Source: Corbicula japonica | Taxonomy: Eukaryota > Mollusca > Bivalvia > Venerida > Cyrenidae | Direction: 5' to 3' | Length of the DNA: 64,000 bases | Assembly (NCBI GenBank): GCA_038501625.1 | Contig: JAZAYU010000012.1 | Location: 744,001 to 808,000, forward strand | In this document: one piece after another, positions 33,775-46,157 of the stretch | Position numbering within the stretch: position 1 is the stretch's first letter | Layout: each line of letters begins with the position of its first letter | The notes under the pieces: generated by a model | What the model saw: only the letters and a program-made list of their open reading frames with translations | Told to the model about the DNA's origin: nothing | Database searches by the model: none | Program-made: the position numbers and the translations under genes

Positions 33775-35317
33775 CCTATGTTTTCGGGCAGCTTAAAATA
33801 ATTTTTTTTTCTTGGACGAAATCTTAGGGTCATGATAAAATAATTATAAAAATCGCAGCCGAAAACATAGGATTTTGTCCGCGTCGCCAACTATCCGAAT
33901 ACTGGTACAGTATACATCTGTATTCATGAAATGCGTAACTTTCATTATATACTTTCAAATATTATTTTTCTGGCTGAATAATATTTAGAGACGAGAATTT
34001 TCATTTAAAAACAGATCGTCCAAACTTTTAGACACATGTGCATAACTTGACACGTCCATAGATAAATGTAAGCCATGAATATGTCAACACATGCCAGACG
34101 TTTGTACCTTTGAAATTTCTGCTTACCTTTGTCAAGCAATTAACTCCATAGTTGCTAAATAAACATCCTATTGTTGTATAATCAACATTGCCAAAAGAAT
34201 GATGGCTGTCGCAGATAAGAGTGCATTAGATTAGTTGCAAACTGCTTATTCGGCAAAGTGCCGGTTCTGCAGACACAAACACAACCTGATCAGAAATTAG
34301 CAATAATTATACCAAATATTATCAATCAAACAATCGGCTGATTTAGAAATGAAATCAACCTAGTTTGTTGACGGGTTGCAATTTTTTGTAATACACCGTC
34401 GATCGATTTTTTGAGCGGTGCGAACTGTTTCAAGTTGACGTCGGCGTCTTTGATGAAATACACAAGCATCACTGACATTTTAGATAAAAGCGGGCAATGA
34501 ACAGGTGTTCATAGCAGTTGTAAATTTGACGATTTTAGTAAATGTACATGTAATAATTCTTGGATATTTTAGGGGCAAGTATTCGCAAATTTAAAAACAC
34601 ACATCAATTATTTTATTTCTTACTCGTAATAAAATTAAACTCGCATTTGAATAACGGTTTTAAAAACATCGGTTCTGTTCATAAAAATTTATAGGCTTGA
34701 ATTGAGTTATGATATTTTCTTGGGAAAAATCATTTGACTGAAAACATTTTGGATATTATTAAGTTCCGATCATGTGATCAGGTAAAAAGTACAATAGATG
34801 TTTGCCCGCGGCAATCATAAAGTCGCAATATTTCGCACTTTATAGCCTAGTTGCATAGCAACGTCTCCAGATTTGAGATGACAGATTGCAAACTAAAGAT
34901 TATCATAATTATATATATATAATTGCTTTAAATAAAAAAACATTATTTTTACCAGGTTTCGATCTCATTACTTACCGCTTTGTTGTTAAAATATTAATTA
35001 CCGCAAATAAGATGATGAAAAATAATTGTTCAGAAACAAACATATCCTTAATAGGCGGACAATGATGTATACGGTTATTGCCAAGTTCTATCTTTAATAT
35101 CAAAATCGAAACCAAGGTTTACAAACATATTTTTTTGTTACTAATCTAATAAAAATGACGAATTTAGAATTGAAAATGCTGGCCGAAAACATAGGGTTAG
35201 TGAAAAAATTGCCGATTTTTAGTGGCCAAATTTTTAGGGTCAATAAAAAAATTAATATTTAAAAAAAAAGACCGTGGTCGAAAACATAGGGTGACCGAAA
35301 ACATAGGGTTTTTACAG
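33775..35317. mobile_element. TA-flanked transposon, 1543 bp, with repeated TIR motif
   Basis: Left end CCGTAAAAACCCTATGTTTT, right end the inverse finishing AGGGTTTTTACAG, TA on both sides. The motif GAAAACATAGG recurs inside (near 33862, 35187, 35280 and 35300). No coding frame. Probably a non-autonomous Tc1/mariner-superfamily relative. Confidence 0.8.
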
Positions 35318-35429
35318 TAATTAATTTAGGATGTCTCTGTTTGCTTGCAGCATAATATTATCAGTAAGAGGTTGAATTACACATCCTTAAATTCCCCCAC
35401 ATGTCTAGACTACTGTATGGCTAGCAGAT

Positions 35430-35890
35430 TGCACAATTAATCCGATATCCAGAGGTATCGACCAATAACTAAAGATATCGGCCCGATAACGATAGTTATT
35501 GACGATTACCACCCAGTATCAAATTAATTGGTGAAAACCCTAGTTCTCGACCGAATACCACAGTTATTGTCATTAACTATAGTTTTTTGGATCGAGAACT
35601 ATGGATATTGCCAATAAGTATTGTTACCAATTGATAACCATAGTTCTCAGCGTTAAACGTGGTTTCCAGGCGGTATCTAGGGTTTTCACCAATAACTATG
35701 GATATCGGCATTATTTTGCGATAGATATATGGACAATAATTATGGTTACCAACCGAGAACTAGGGCTTTCACCAATAACTATGGTTATGTTACTGACCGG
35801 TTACCATAGTTATTGTCAATAACTCTAAACTATGGTTATCAGAATGATATCTAGTTATTGGTCGATTACCAAACATACTGGATTTACTGT
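35430..35890. repeat. Cryptic two-orientation repeat of CCAATAACTATGG
   Basis: About 450 bp made mainly of variants of ACCAATAACTATGGATATCG, GGTAACCATAGTTATTG and GAGAACTATGG in both orientations, so it can fold on itself in many registers. No coding potential. Confidence 0.75.
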
Positions 35891-37279
35891 GCAAACTGCT
35901 TGCTATACTACGGTACTTCACTCTTTGCTTAAATTTCAAACCCTGCTGAGCATTCATTTTTCTTGCTGTAAATTATTTACATACAGTCAACAATCTAAAA
36001 TAACAATCTAACCTCTCTATTCAAAACATGCTTTTAATGGAGTGTGTCATCAAAGTATCCTAAGAGCACTTTCAATGATATCTTAAGTGCGTTCTTACCA
36101 TTCAACAAGTATTTGAACAGACAGCAACTGTTAATAAACTCGGTCTTTTTTGTTAGACACCTACAAATGTACAGTACTCTGATTTAAACAAACTACATGA
36201 AGAAATTCATACTGATAAACCACAATGTGCAATGAATTTGCACTAAATAACTGAAATAAAACACTAGCTCAATCATGTGCATGTATCTAAAATTTCCGAC
36301 CAAAGATTTTGGCTAAAGTATCTTTTAATCAAGTTTTACAACAGCCAGTAAAAAAACAATTAGCTAAGCATTTTCAAAACTGGAAAAGAAGTGGTCAAAG
36401 ATAATTCAGTAATATTTTAGCAACTAGTAACACTATAATATTTCAAAAGCACTAAGAATTTTGTTTAAGTTTGATATCAGTGTTGGGTTGAACAACATGG
36501 GTGGTTAGAGTTTGCGGGGGACCAACATTATTGCATTCAGGCGCCAAACTGCCTATACGTGAGTACGCGGCTGATTCACATGATTCTCCTCAGAAAGCTC
36601 AAAAATGCACCAAACTGCACCATTGTTTTCAGAATTTTCCTTGCATGGCTTACCATGGCACAATTGTTATGAATCCAAGAAAATCTAAAATTGTGTTGGT
36701 AACATACTGTGAAAGGTGAAGGTGACAGATTAGCTCTGGTTCTAAGCAATACAGAACCATACTTGCAGCATTCTTGTCATTAATGATATCTAATCCATCG
36801 TTTTTATTGTTTGTTGTTTTTTTCACCCATACTGTATATTTGGCATTCCAGTGCAAAGTTTCCTCTTTGTAAAATGGTGTTAAATGCTAGGAATTTAAAT
36901 TAGTATGGGCCTAGGAAAGCGGAGACTCAAATTAGGTGTAATAGCCAATATTATCATTTCATTAGAAAGCTTAGTACCAGTTGTTACAGTGACCTGACAA
37001 GTCCAGTCTATTGTTGCCCGCACAATTGATATTGACACTGTCACAGATGCATTATAATCAACCATGTTTGTCAAAGGTTTAACATTAAAACCCTAGATTA
37101 GCCAGCAGGACACTGGCTTGCTGGCTTAAGTCATGCTTTCACTTAGGGACAAATATCAGAAGATCATTATATTTTATTTCAAATGGTCATTTTTCAAAGC
37201 AGAACCAGAAAACATTTTTCACAGACAGCAATTGCTGATCTTCAAGTTTATGTAGACAAGATGTAGACAAAGTTATGTT
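35891..37279. other. Gene-free stretch
   Basis: AT-rich, without recognisable exon, repeat family or RNA gene. Confidence 0.6.
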
Positions 37280-37487
37280 TTAACCCTTTCCTCCATTGAC
37301 ACACATTGACTGCGTGGGAGAACAGTGTAGATCCAGATCAGCCAACACATCCGTGCCGTCTGATCAGGATCTGCACTGTTCGCTTTTTGATTTGTTAGGT
37401 TATTTCTGACCACAATGCGACCAGTGCAGATCCTGATTAGATGGCAGGGATGTGCCAGCTGATCTGGATCTAGGCTGGTTGCACAGC
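37280..37487. mobile_element. TTAA MITE, right end lost
   Basis: TTAACCCTTTCCTCCATTGA; both hairpins present; sequence leaves the family after GGCTGGTTGCACAG. Confidence 0.9.
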
Positions 37488-39066
37488 AAAGCATTGTGTG
37501 CACTTTAAATAATATTAAAGTTTATACTTTTTTATGATTTTTTTTTATGAGATTGATGGGAATTTTCAATAAAGCTTGAAGGGAATTTTCAATAAATGAT
37601 TCTATAATGTCCAGAAGAGCATTAGATTCTCGGCCATTGGAAACTGGGTTCTTCACACTTAAGCCTTTTCCTGGGGCCAGCTTAGACAAAATTTACATTT
37701 TGCCGAACTTCAGGGCAGAAAGTTGCAGATTTAAGACTGACACCTATTATCACTTGCCAATAGATAAATATTAAGTGTAAACACCACAAACAATAGGTGA
37801 TAAAATCTACTGTACACTGGCTTATGTCAAACGTTACATAAGAAGATTAAGATTTCTATTCCTTAAACATTTATGCAATTATACTTTTTGTAAAAAAATT
37901 GATTTAAACTGATTTATTTAAAACTGCACACTTCAAATTAGTATTATTCTTTAATTAGGAATAATTTAATATCAAATGATATATACTAATTTTGAAAACT
38001 GATTTCAATATATAATAAAAAGACTGAAAATCTTCATTATTATGCAACTTCAAATACTAGAAAAAATATAGATCAATGGCATGATTTTTTTTATTTTTGA
38101 AGTGTTAAAAGCTTTTAATTTTTAGTATTATCTCATTGCTATATGCAAAAATACTTTCTTGCCTAGAACAAATTGTACTTTACAACAATTTAAAACAGCA
38201 ATTTATGCATCAATCTTTAAGAGGGAAGATTTAATGAAGCTTATTTAATGAAAGAACAAAAATACTTGTCGTGATATAATATTTAAACCATATATGGTAA
38301 AATATGTATAGAAAGTTTAAGTTGTTACTGCAAAAATGTGTTCATTCAATTAATTATAGAAAATTAATTTTGAAAGTTGAACTATCATCTTCATCTTTAA
38401 CATTTTGTTACTGTAAAAAAAACTGGGTGGCCAACAAAATTTTAATTTGATAATTAATATTAAGAGTTCAATATTTATTAGTGATATTTTTGCAAAGACA
38501 ACATTTCTGAATATTCATATACTTCACAAACAAATATAACTCACTGAAAACTTTATTAGTGGATCAGAAAAATATTTCCTTTATTTTGTTTGTTTTTTAA
38601 TTTGATGGACCATTTGAAGACAAATTGTGAATAGAATATCAGTGTCCCATGCAAGATTTTCCAAAAAGTGGGTTTGTTAGCAGTAGTCACAACTCAGTTA
38701 CATGATAATTTGCATCTTTCTTGCCAAAATCCCCAAGAAAATTAAATATCATTGCTCTAAAAAAGGGGTTCTAGCGACCCCACTGAAACACCCTCTGAAT
38801 CCGCCCCTAGAATATAAGATCTGGCATTTTATGACATGACGTGGTATAATACTTGAAGAAATTAGAAACACAACTTCTTTAAACACAAAATATATTTCCT
38901 GTTGCAGGAAGTTGCATTTCTAATTTCTTTTAAGGTAATCTAACTGTAATGCTTTCCCGCCAAATTTTTGAAACTTCGGCAAACATCGTAACACCTCGGG
39001 ATCGTTCGGATTATTTGGTCTGTCTCTGTTCTGACCGTTATAACTGCATTTCCGGAATCTGTAGTC
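37488..39066. other. Gene-free AT-rich stretch upstream of the Mutator-like gene
   Basis: Strongly AT-rich to 38640. The last 100 bp (38950-39060) rise in GC and hold GATCGTTCGG and CATTTCCGGAATCTG, possibly the promoter side of the gene at 39067. No motif is decisive. Confidence 0.5.
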
Positions 39067-40899
39067 ATGAGTTTTCGCAACCGCCACGGTTGATTTGTTT
39101 CCTCAAGGAAACGCAAATCTGGCAAACATCGTTCAATTATTGAACATTATTACAATGCTCATAGCGAAAGGACATCACCGAGAATTGAAAAATGCTGTAT
39201 CGGCAGGAGGATTGTCGAAATGGACGTACTTTTGTCGAATTTGCAGTCCTGTCAACAGTGCCGCCTGGGTCCAGTTGCCTTGTCACACAAGACTTTAGTG
39301 GGTGAACTTCCAAAAGGACTTTCTGGTTATTTTTATGTCAGATGTGAAAATCCTGACTGCAGTTACATAAATCGTGTACCATATGGTTCAACCCATAAGA
39401 ACAAGAAGAAGGGCATGCCATGTTTTGTCATAAACACAAAACTCGGTGCAGGTTAGAGTGTTTACATGTTCAGAATATTGTTAACAAATGTATTATTAAA
39501 CGTTTATGTCTAGAATTTGAAAATATTAGCATTTCTTGTCTCAATTTTATTTTTAAAATATCAGCATGTCTATTTTTTCTTGTTGTTAAATACTTGTATT
39601 ATGGCATCCAATTAAATTTCATTGATATACCAATCAATCACCACAGCAGTTTCCTAGTGGTAAAGCATTTTCTATACATACCGGTACATGGGAAGTTGTG
39701 AGCTCAATATCAGACCGCTGCATTAATCGACCTTAAATAAATCAGTATAAAGCAGCCATTGAATGAGTCTTATTTTTCTGAATTAATCATTCCAGCTATG
39801 ATTGACACCATTGGTGGAGCAGAAAAGGTCAACAATGTCCTGGCCGCTCTGAACATAAGGCCAATAAGTAATCCTAACCTGAAAAACATGGAGACTCGTT
39901 GCGGTGAGGTTATGATTGGACTCTCCGAGGATTTGTCGAAAGCCGCAGCCCAAGATGCATTTTCCATGGAAATGAGGTATTTTTTCTTTTTTATTTATAA
40001 TTATAATTGTAATTTTTTTTGGCCTTGTTAGCTGATTGTCTCCTTTGAGTATTGGATGGCCCATATTCAAATCCTTGTCAGCACATGTCAAAAAGCATGC
40101 ATATGATATGAAGCCTTGATGCTTAGAAATCGGCCATTGTAAATGTGCAGTAAAAAAGTGAACAAACTCACTGTTTCAAGAGAAAGATCATAATGTAATT
40201 TCAATTTCCTATCAACTGTTAATTGTTCAGTTCATTGTGGATGGTGCTAAATCATAATTTCTTAGTAAATTAAAAATGTTATATTTTTTGTACAATTTAA
40301 TTACAGAGACATAGCCGATGCAGAATCTGCAGAAGCCATGAAGTCCATGGACAATTTCATCGAGGAGCTTGGTGTCTGTCCTCATCCAGATGCATCTCCG
40401 TCAGTGAAGTAAGAAATTCATGATCATAAAAATTTATAAAATTTTGTTTTATACATAATTCCAAAAATTTGTTCAAAAAAATGCAAAGTAAACTTCATCA
40501 AAATAATACACACTATTCAATTATACTTTATGACTTCATTTGACAGTGAAAGTTGGTTAATCTGGAAAGTATTTTGATGTTTTTTCATGAATATATCGGT
40601 TGAAATCAAATCAAATATAATGGTTTATGGTAAATATTACTAAATGAGATTTATCCAGCTAATAATAAAAATGAAATATTTTCCCCATTTTGCATAGGCC
40701 CTTTAAAACAAAGTGATATATGCTTTTTTATGTTATTTAGTTCCAAGAGTTCAGTAAACAACAATACCGTTGTTCTTAAGCTATGAATAAGGGCCCTTGC
40801 AATTGTTTTCCTTTGCAGGACTTGCTTCGAGAGTTTCAAGACAGATGATGGCTGGGAGGACATTGAGACTGATGAAGAACCTAAGTGTTCGAAAAGGTA
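39067..40899 (+). CDS. Mutator-like transposase-domain gene fragment, four exons
   Basis: Exons 39067-39451, 39796-39976, 40307-40408 and 40819-40899 join in frame through GT-AG introns. The translation has a basic N-terminus (RKRKSGKHRS), a CQQC pair, then YFYVRCENPDCSYINRVPYG, NTKLGAA and KVNNVLAALNIRPIS. This order matches the domesticated-looking 'Mutator-like transposase' domain family common in molluscs and insects, recalled from general knowledge. Frame 39067 opens with ATG AGT TTT but meets TGA at 39091-39093; the next in-frame ATG is 39220. The last exon reads SKR then TAA at 40897, where a GTAAAG donor overlaps the stop; no later exon is visible. The fragment is far shorter than the family, so it is probably a decayed or partial copy. 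Confidence 0.7.
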
Positions 40900-40917
40900 A
40901 AGAGTCTGACACTGAAT

Positions 40918-41160
40918 TAAACAAGAGCCAGTCGGAAACGACTGCAAGCTCGACTATTCGAAGTCAGACATATTTAAGCACATTTTAAACTGGGCTTCAT
41001 TTAAACTGGGAAGTAATTCAGGAGTTTATGACACCCAACACACACACATGAACAAAAGTTTCTTAATCTAAGTTAGGAAATCAATAAATTACACTTAATT
41101 TATTATTGTAGTTTTTTAAGAGTGATTACACAACCCAGCCCATACACCCCTGATCCCACA
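40918..41160 (+). mobile_element. Left end of a pearl-like element
   Basis: AAACAAGAGCCAGTCGGAAA followed by CGACTGCAAGCTCG is very close to the left end at 24518 (AAACAAGAGCCGTCAGAGAC). The matching right end was not found, so the copy is truncated or interrupted by the microsatellite. Confidence 0.5.
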
Positions 41161-41204
41161 CCCATCAACCCACTATCCCTGCCCACCTAAAGTGATGTGG
41201 TGAG

Positions 41205-41587
41205 GTGTGGTGTAGTATAGTATGGTATGGTATGCTGGTTGCTGTTGTTGGTGGTGTTGGTGTAGTTGCTGTTGTTGGTATTGTTGTTGGTGTTGGTAGT
41301 GGTGGTGTTGTTGGTGGTGTTGTTGTTGTTAGTGTTGTTATATTGGTGTTGTTGTTAGTGTTGTTAGTTGTTGGTGTTGTTGATAATATTGTTGGTGTTG
41401 ATGTTGGTGGTGGTGTTGTTGTTGGTGGTGTTCGTGTTGTTGGTGATGGTGTTGTTGGTGGTGGTGTTTTTGTTTGTGGTGTTGTTTACGGTATAGTTGG
41501 TGGTGGTGTTGATGGTGGTGTTGTTGTTGTTCTTTGAGTTATTGTTGGTTGTCTTGTTGGTGTTGTTGTTGTTGGTGGTGGTAGTGG

Positions 41588-41618
<31 letters not shown>

Positions 41619-42256
41619 GGGGGTGGTGTTGTTGACAGTGTTGTTGGTAGAGTTGTTGTTGTTATTTGTGTTATTGTTGCTTCTGTTGTTTGTGTTGTTG
41701 TTGTTGTTGGTGTTGTTGTTTGTGGTGTTGTTGTTGGTGGTGTTGTTGTTGGTGGTGTTGTTATTGGTGATGGTGTTGTTGGTGGTGGTGGTGGTATTGT
41801 TGTTGTTAGTGGTGGTGGTGGTATGTGGTGGTGTGGAGGTGGTGGTGTGGTGGTGGTGTTGTTTGTAGTGGTGGTATGTGGTGGTGGGGGGGTGATGGTA
41901 GTGTGGTGTGGTGGTGGTGTGGTGGTGGTGGTTGGGGGTGGTGTGGTGTGCTGGCGGTGGTGTGGTGTGGTATGTGGTTGTGTTGTGTTGTGTTGTGGTG
42001 TGTTGTGTTGTGTTGTGTTGTGTTGTGTTGTGTTGTGTTGTGTTGTGTTGTGTTGTGTTGTGTTGTGTTGTGTTGTGTTGTGTTGTGTTGTGTTGTGTTG
42101 TGTTGTGTTGTGTTGTGTTGTGTTGTGTTGTGTTGTGGTGTGGTGTGGTGTGGTGTGGTGTGGTGTGGTGTGGTGTGGTGTGGTATAGTATAGTATAGTA
42201 TAGTATAGTATAGTATAGTATAGTATAGTATAGTATAGTATAGTATAGTATAGTAT
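41205..42256. repeat. Compound G/T microsatellite, about 1 kb
   Basis: Almost only G and T on the plus strand: irregular GTTGTTGGTGGTG to 41980, then (GTTGT)n to about 42136, (GGTGT)n to about 42184 and (ATAGT)n to 42256. Each block has a 5-bp period and adjoining blocks differ by one or two substitutions. Its long frames are repeat artefacts. Confidence 0.95.
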
Positions 42257-42418
42257 AACCACTCAAAACTTTCATCCAAAGTATGTTAAGTAAATCTGTT
42301 TTAAACCTTTTCTATAGCATTACCTATGAAAAACACTAACACTGAAACTTTAACCATAATTTCTAAGTCTTAATTCTAATTTCAAAGTGAAAAAGGGCAA
42401 AAATTAAATAAAACTAGA

Positions 42419-44025
42419 CTGTGTCCACAGGACACTGATGCCCACTGCTGCAATAACATTTGTTACAAAATTTTGTAGCAGGTATTAACAACATGTGGTG
42501 ATCATGATTAGTAAATGAGGAGAAAGTGCCACAAAATTTAATAACTAACATAAACAAAAGGCCATAACTGTGGTGAAAATTGTTGCAAGACAATGTCCTT
42601 GACAACAATCTTCACATCATGTCTAATCATCTGTGCAAGTTTGAAAGAAATCAGCCAAATAGAAAATGTGAAGTTGATGCCACAAAATTTTGTAAGTGAA
42701 ATAAACAAAGGGCCATAACTGTGGTAAAAATGGCAGCAGAAAAAAATCTTTTTTTTATGATCATCTACCCAGCCATCTTGATCATGTGTGCAAGTTAGAA
42801 AGAAATCTGTCCAAAAGTAAATGAGGAGTTGATGCCACAAGATATTATTACTGAAAAAAAACAAAGGGCCATAACTCTGGTAAAAATAGTCGCAGGAAAA
42901 AATCCTTTCTTCACGATCATCTACACATCCTGCTTCATCATCTGTGCATGTTTGCAAGGAATCTGCCCTGTAGTTTAGGAGGAGTTGATGCCACAAGATT
43001 TAATTACTGAAATTAACAAAGGGCCATAACTCTGGTAAAAATGGTCACAGGAAAAAATCCTTTCTTTACGATCATCTACACATCCTGCTTCATCATCTGT
43101 GCAAGTTCGCAGGAAATCAGCCTTATAGTTTTGGAGGAGTTGATGCCACAAGATTTAATTACTGAATTTAACAAAGGGCCATAACTCTGGTAAAAATGGT
43201 CGCAAGAAAAAATCCTTTCTTTACGATCATCTACACATCCTGCATCATCATCTGTGCAAGTTCGCAAGAAATCTGCCTTATAGTTTTGGAGGAGTTGACG
43301 CCACAAGATTTAATTAATGAATATATCAAAGGGCCATAACTCTGGTAAAAATGGTCGCAGGAAGAAATCCTTTCTTCACGATTATCTACACATCCTGCTT
43401 CATCATCTGTGCAAGTTTGCAAGAAATCTGCCTTGTAGTTTATGTGGAGTTGACGCCACAAGATTTTATAACTGAAATTAACAAAAAGGGCCATAACTCT
43501 GGTAAAAATGGTCACAGGAAAAAATCCTTTCTTGACGATCATCTACACATCCTGCTTCATCATCTGTGCAAGTTCGCAAGAAATCTGCCTTATAGTTTTG
43601 GAGGAGTTGACGCCACAAGATTTAATTTATGAATATAACAAAGGGCCATAACTCTGGTACAAATGGTCGCAGGAAGAAATCCTTTCCTCACGATTATCTA
43701 CACATCCTGCTTCATCATCTGTGCAAGTTTGCAAGAAATCTGCCTTGTAGTTTAGGAGGAGTTGACGCCACAAGATTTTATAACTGAAATTAACAAAGGG
43801 CCATAACTCTGGTAAAAATGGTCGCAGGAAAAAGTCCTTTCTTTACGATCATCTTCACATCCTGCTTGATCATCTGTGCAAGTTTGAAAGAAATCCACCT
43901 TATAGTTTAGGAGGAGTTGATGCCACAAGATTTGGGGACGTACGGCCGTACGGACGTACAGACGTACGGACGTACGGACGGACGAGTGCAACTCTATATG
44001 CCTCCCACTTTGTGGGGGCATAAAA
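42419..44025 (+). mobile_element. Pearl/Helitron-like element with nine 155-bp core units
   Basis: Core unit with GGGCCATAACTCTGGTAAAA recurs at 42561, 42712, 42868, 43023, 43178, 43333, 43490, 43645 and 43800. It is followed by an ACGTACGG microsatellite and the hairpin TGCCTCCCACTTTGTGGGGG CATAA. Left end carries CAGGACACTGATGCCCAC, inverted relative to the right GTGGGGGCAT. This is the published plan of bivalve pearl elements and Helitron-type non-autonomous elements. Confidence 0.85.
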
Positions 44026-44039
44026 AGCAAGGATGAGTT

Positions 44040-45206
44040 ATGGGCCTTTGAACATCAACCTGATGTATGATAAAATAAACGTATACAAAGTTTAAAAGTT
44101 GTGGTTTTAATAGAATGAAAGTTATGAGGTTTCACCATCTTGCACGTAAACTTAAACCTTAATTTCTAATTCTAAAAAGCGCAATAATTTGATAAAAATC
44201 AAAGAAAGAGTTATGGTTCTTGGCAAACATAGTCAGGGTCATGATAAAGAACAAATTTCAAAGTTGTAGTACAAAGAAGTATGAAAGTAACTAGCTTGCA
44301 CGCAAACTTTAACCTTAAATTCTAAGTGAAAAAGGGCAATAATTTGATAAAAATCAAAGAAAGAGTTATGGTTCTTGGCATACATAGTCAGGGTCATGAT
44401 GGTGAACAAGTGTCTTTAGTTTCAAAGCTATAGTACAAGAAGAATGAAAGTAACTAGCTTGCATGCAAACTTTAACCAGAAATTTTAAGTTGAAAAAGGG
44501 CTATAATTTGATTAAAAATTAAAGAAAGAGTTATGGTTCTTGGAATACATAGTCGGGGTCATGATGGTAAACAAGTGTTGAAAGTTTCAAAGCTATAGTA
44601 CACGAAGTATTAAAGAAACTAGCTTGCACGCAAACTTTAACCTAAAATTCTAAGTCGAAAAAGGGCCATAATTTGATCAAAATGGAAGTAAGAGTTATGG
44701 TTCTTGGTATATCCACTCGGGATATGATAATGAACAAGTGCTGAAAGTTTCAAAGCTGTAGTATAAGTAGTATTGAAGTTATGTGTTTGTACAGTAGCTT
44801 GCACGCAAACTTTAACCTGAATTTCTAAGTCGAAAAAGGGCCATAATTTGAAAAAAATAGAAGTAAGAGTAATGGTTCTTGGCATATCCACTCAGGATAT
44901 GATAATGACCAAGTGCTGAAAGTTTCAAAGCTGTAGTATAAAGAGTATGGAAGTTATGTGTTTGTACAGTAGCTTGCACGCAAACTTTAACCTAGAATTC
45001 TAAGTCGAAAAAGGGCCATAATTTGATCAAAATGAAAGTTAGAGTTATGGTTCTTGGCACACACACTCGGGACATGATGATGAACAAGTGTGCCAAGTTT
45101 CAAAGCTGTAGCTATAGTAGTTTGTAAGATATAGGTATGTTGCACGCAAACTTTAACCAAAGCGGGACGGCGACAGCGACGCTGACACCGACGCCGACAA
45201 CTTAGT
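44040..45206 (+). mobile_element. Second pearl-like tandem element, runs into the gap
   Basis: Units of about 170 bp with AAAAAGGGCCATAATTTGAT, AAGAGTTATGGTTCTTGG and TTGCACGCAAACTTTAACC, six copies. It ends in GACGGCGACAGCGACGCTGA, the microsatellite part. The terminal hairpin is lost in the N run. Confidence 0.75.
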
Positions 45207-45706
45207 NNNNNNNNNNNNNNNNNNNNNNNNNNNNNNNNNNNNNNNNNNNNNNNNNNNNNNNNNNNNNNNNNNNNNNNNNNNNNNNNNNNNNNNNNNNNNN
45301 NNNNNNNNNNNNNNNNNNNNNNNNNNNNNNNNNNNNNNNNNNNNNNNNNNNNNNNNNNNNNNNNNNNNNNNNNNNNNNNNNNNNNNNNNNNNNNNNNNNN
45401 NNNNNNNNNNNNNNNNNNNNNNNNNNNNNNNNNNNNNNNNNNNNNNNNNNNNNNNNNNNNNNNNNNNNNNNNNNNNNNNNNNNNNNNNNNNNNNNNNNNN
45501 NNNNNNNNNNNNNNNNNNNNNNNNNNNNNNNNNNNNNNNNNNNNNNNNNNNNNNNNNNNNNNNNNNNNNNNNNNNNNNNNNNNNNNNNNNNNNNNNNNNN
45601 NNNNNNNNNNNNNNNNNNNNNNNNNNNNNNNNNNNNNNNNNNNNNNNNNNNNNNNNNNNNNNNNNNNNNNNNNNNNNNNNNNNNNNNNNNNNNNNNNNNN
45701 NNNNNN
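45207..45706. other. Assembly gap, 500 N
   Basis: A run of exactly 500 undetermined bases, a conventional scaffold-gap size, so its true length is unknown. It interrupts a pearl-like element on its left. Confidence 1.
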
Positions 45707-46157
45707 GTACCCATACCCTCAGGAAGGGGAATTTCGTGTCGTTTTAAGAAAAAAAGGCAAAAAAGGGGAATTTTTTAAGTCATATAAATGTTTTGATTTT
45801 GAAGTGTTACACTCACTCCTTAGGACCTAACACTGTTTTCTACAACTGATTATATTGCAGACTTAAAACAATTTATTTTCAATGATCAGATGAATCTTTA
45901 TTACATATTTATTATGCAAAAGACACAATATTTAACTTGTTCTTTTTTTCTTGAAAAAAAAAACCCACTGTACTCTCACTTCATATTTAATAATTTTATG
46001 CAAAAAAACACAATATTTATCTTCTTTTTTATGCAAACTTTTGTCACTTTTTTGGAATTAAAAATTCAAACTTGCTTGCATCAAAAAGCAAGAATCTCAA
46101 ACTTAAAATCCCTGCTCAAATATCGATTTGGGACTCAGGGAGCCTGAATCAGTAGTA
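45707..46157. other. AT-rich stretch after the gap
   Basis: Contains poly-A/poly-T runs and the strings AGGAAGGGGAATTTCG and AAAAAGGGGAATTTTTTAA. No feature can be supported. Confidence 0.6.

Noticed and set aside
39220..39451. Mutator-like gene taken to start at ATG 39220 only
   Set aside because: The in-frame basic stretch before it (RKRKSGKHRS) looks like genuine family N-terminus, so I kept the longer extent and flagged the TGA.
39640..39720. tRNA-like or SINE sequence (CTAGTGGTAAAGC)
   Set aside because: The box B counterpart is too weak and no tail is seen; not listed as a feature.
41364..42275. Frames of up to 303 codons of Thr/His/Asn or Val/Cys repeats
   Set aside because: They are translations of the G/T microsatellite in all frames; no unique sequence and no gene context.
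45202..45714. A 170-codon minus-strand frame
   Set aside because: It consists of undetermined bases in the assembly gap.
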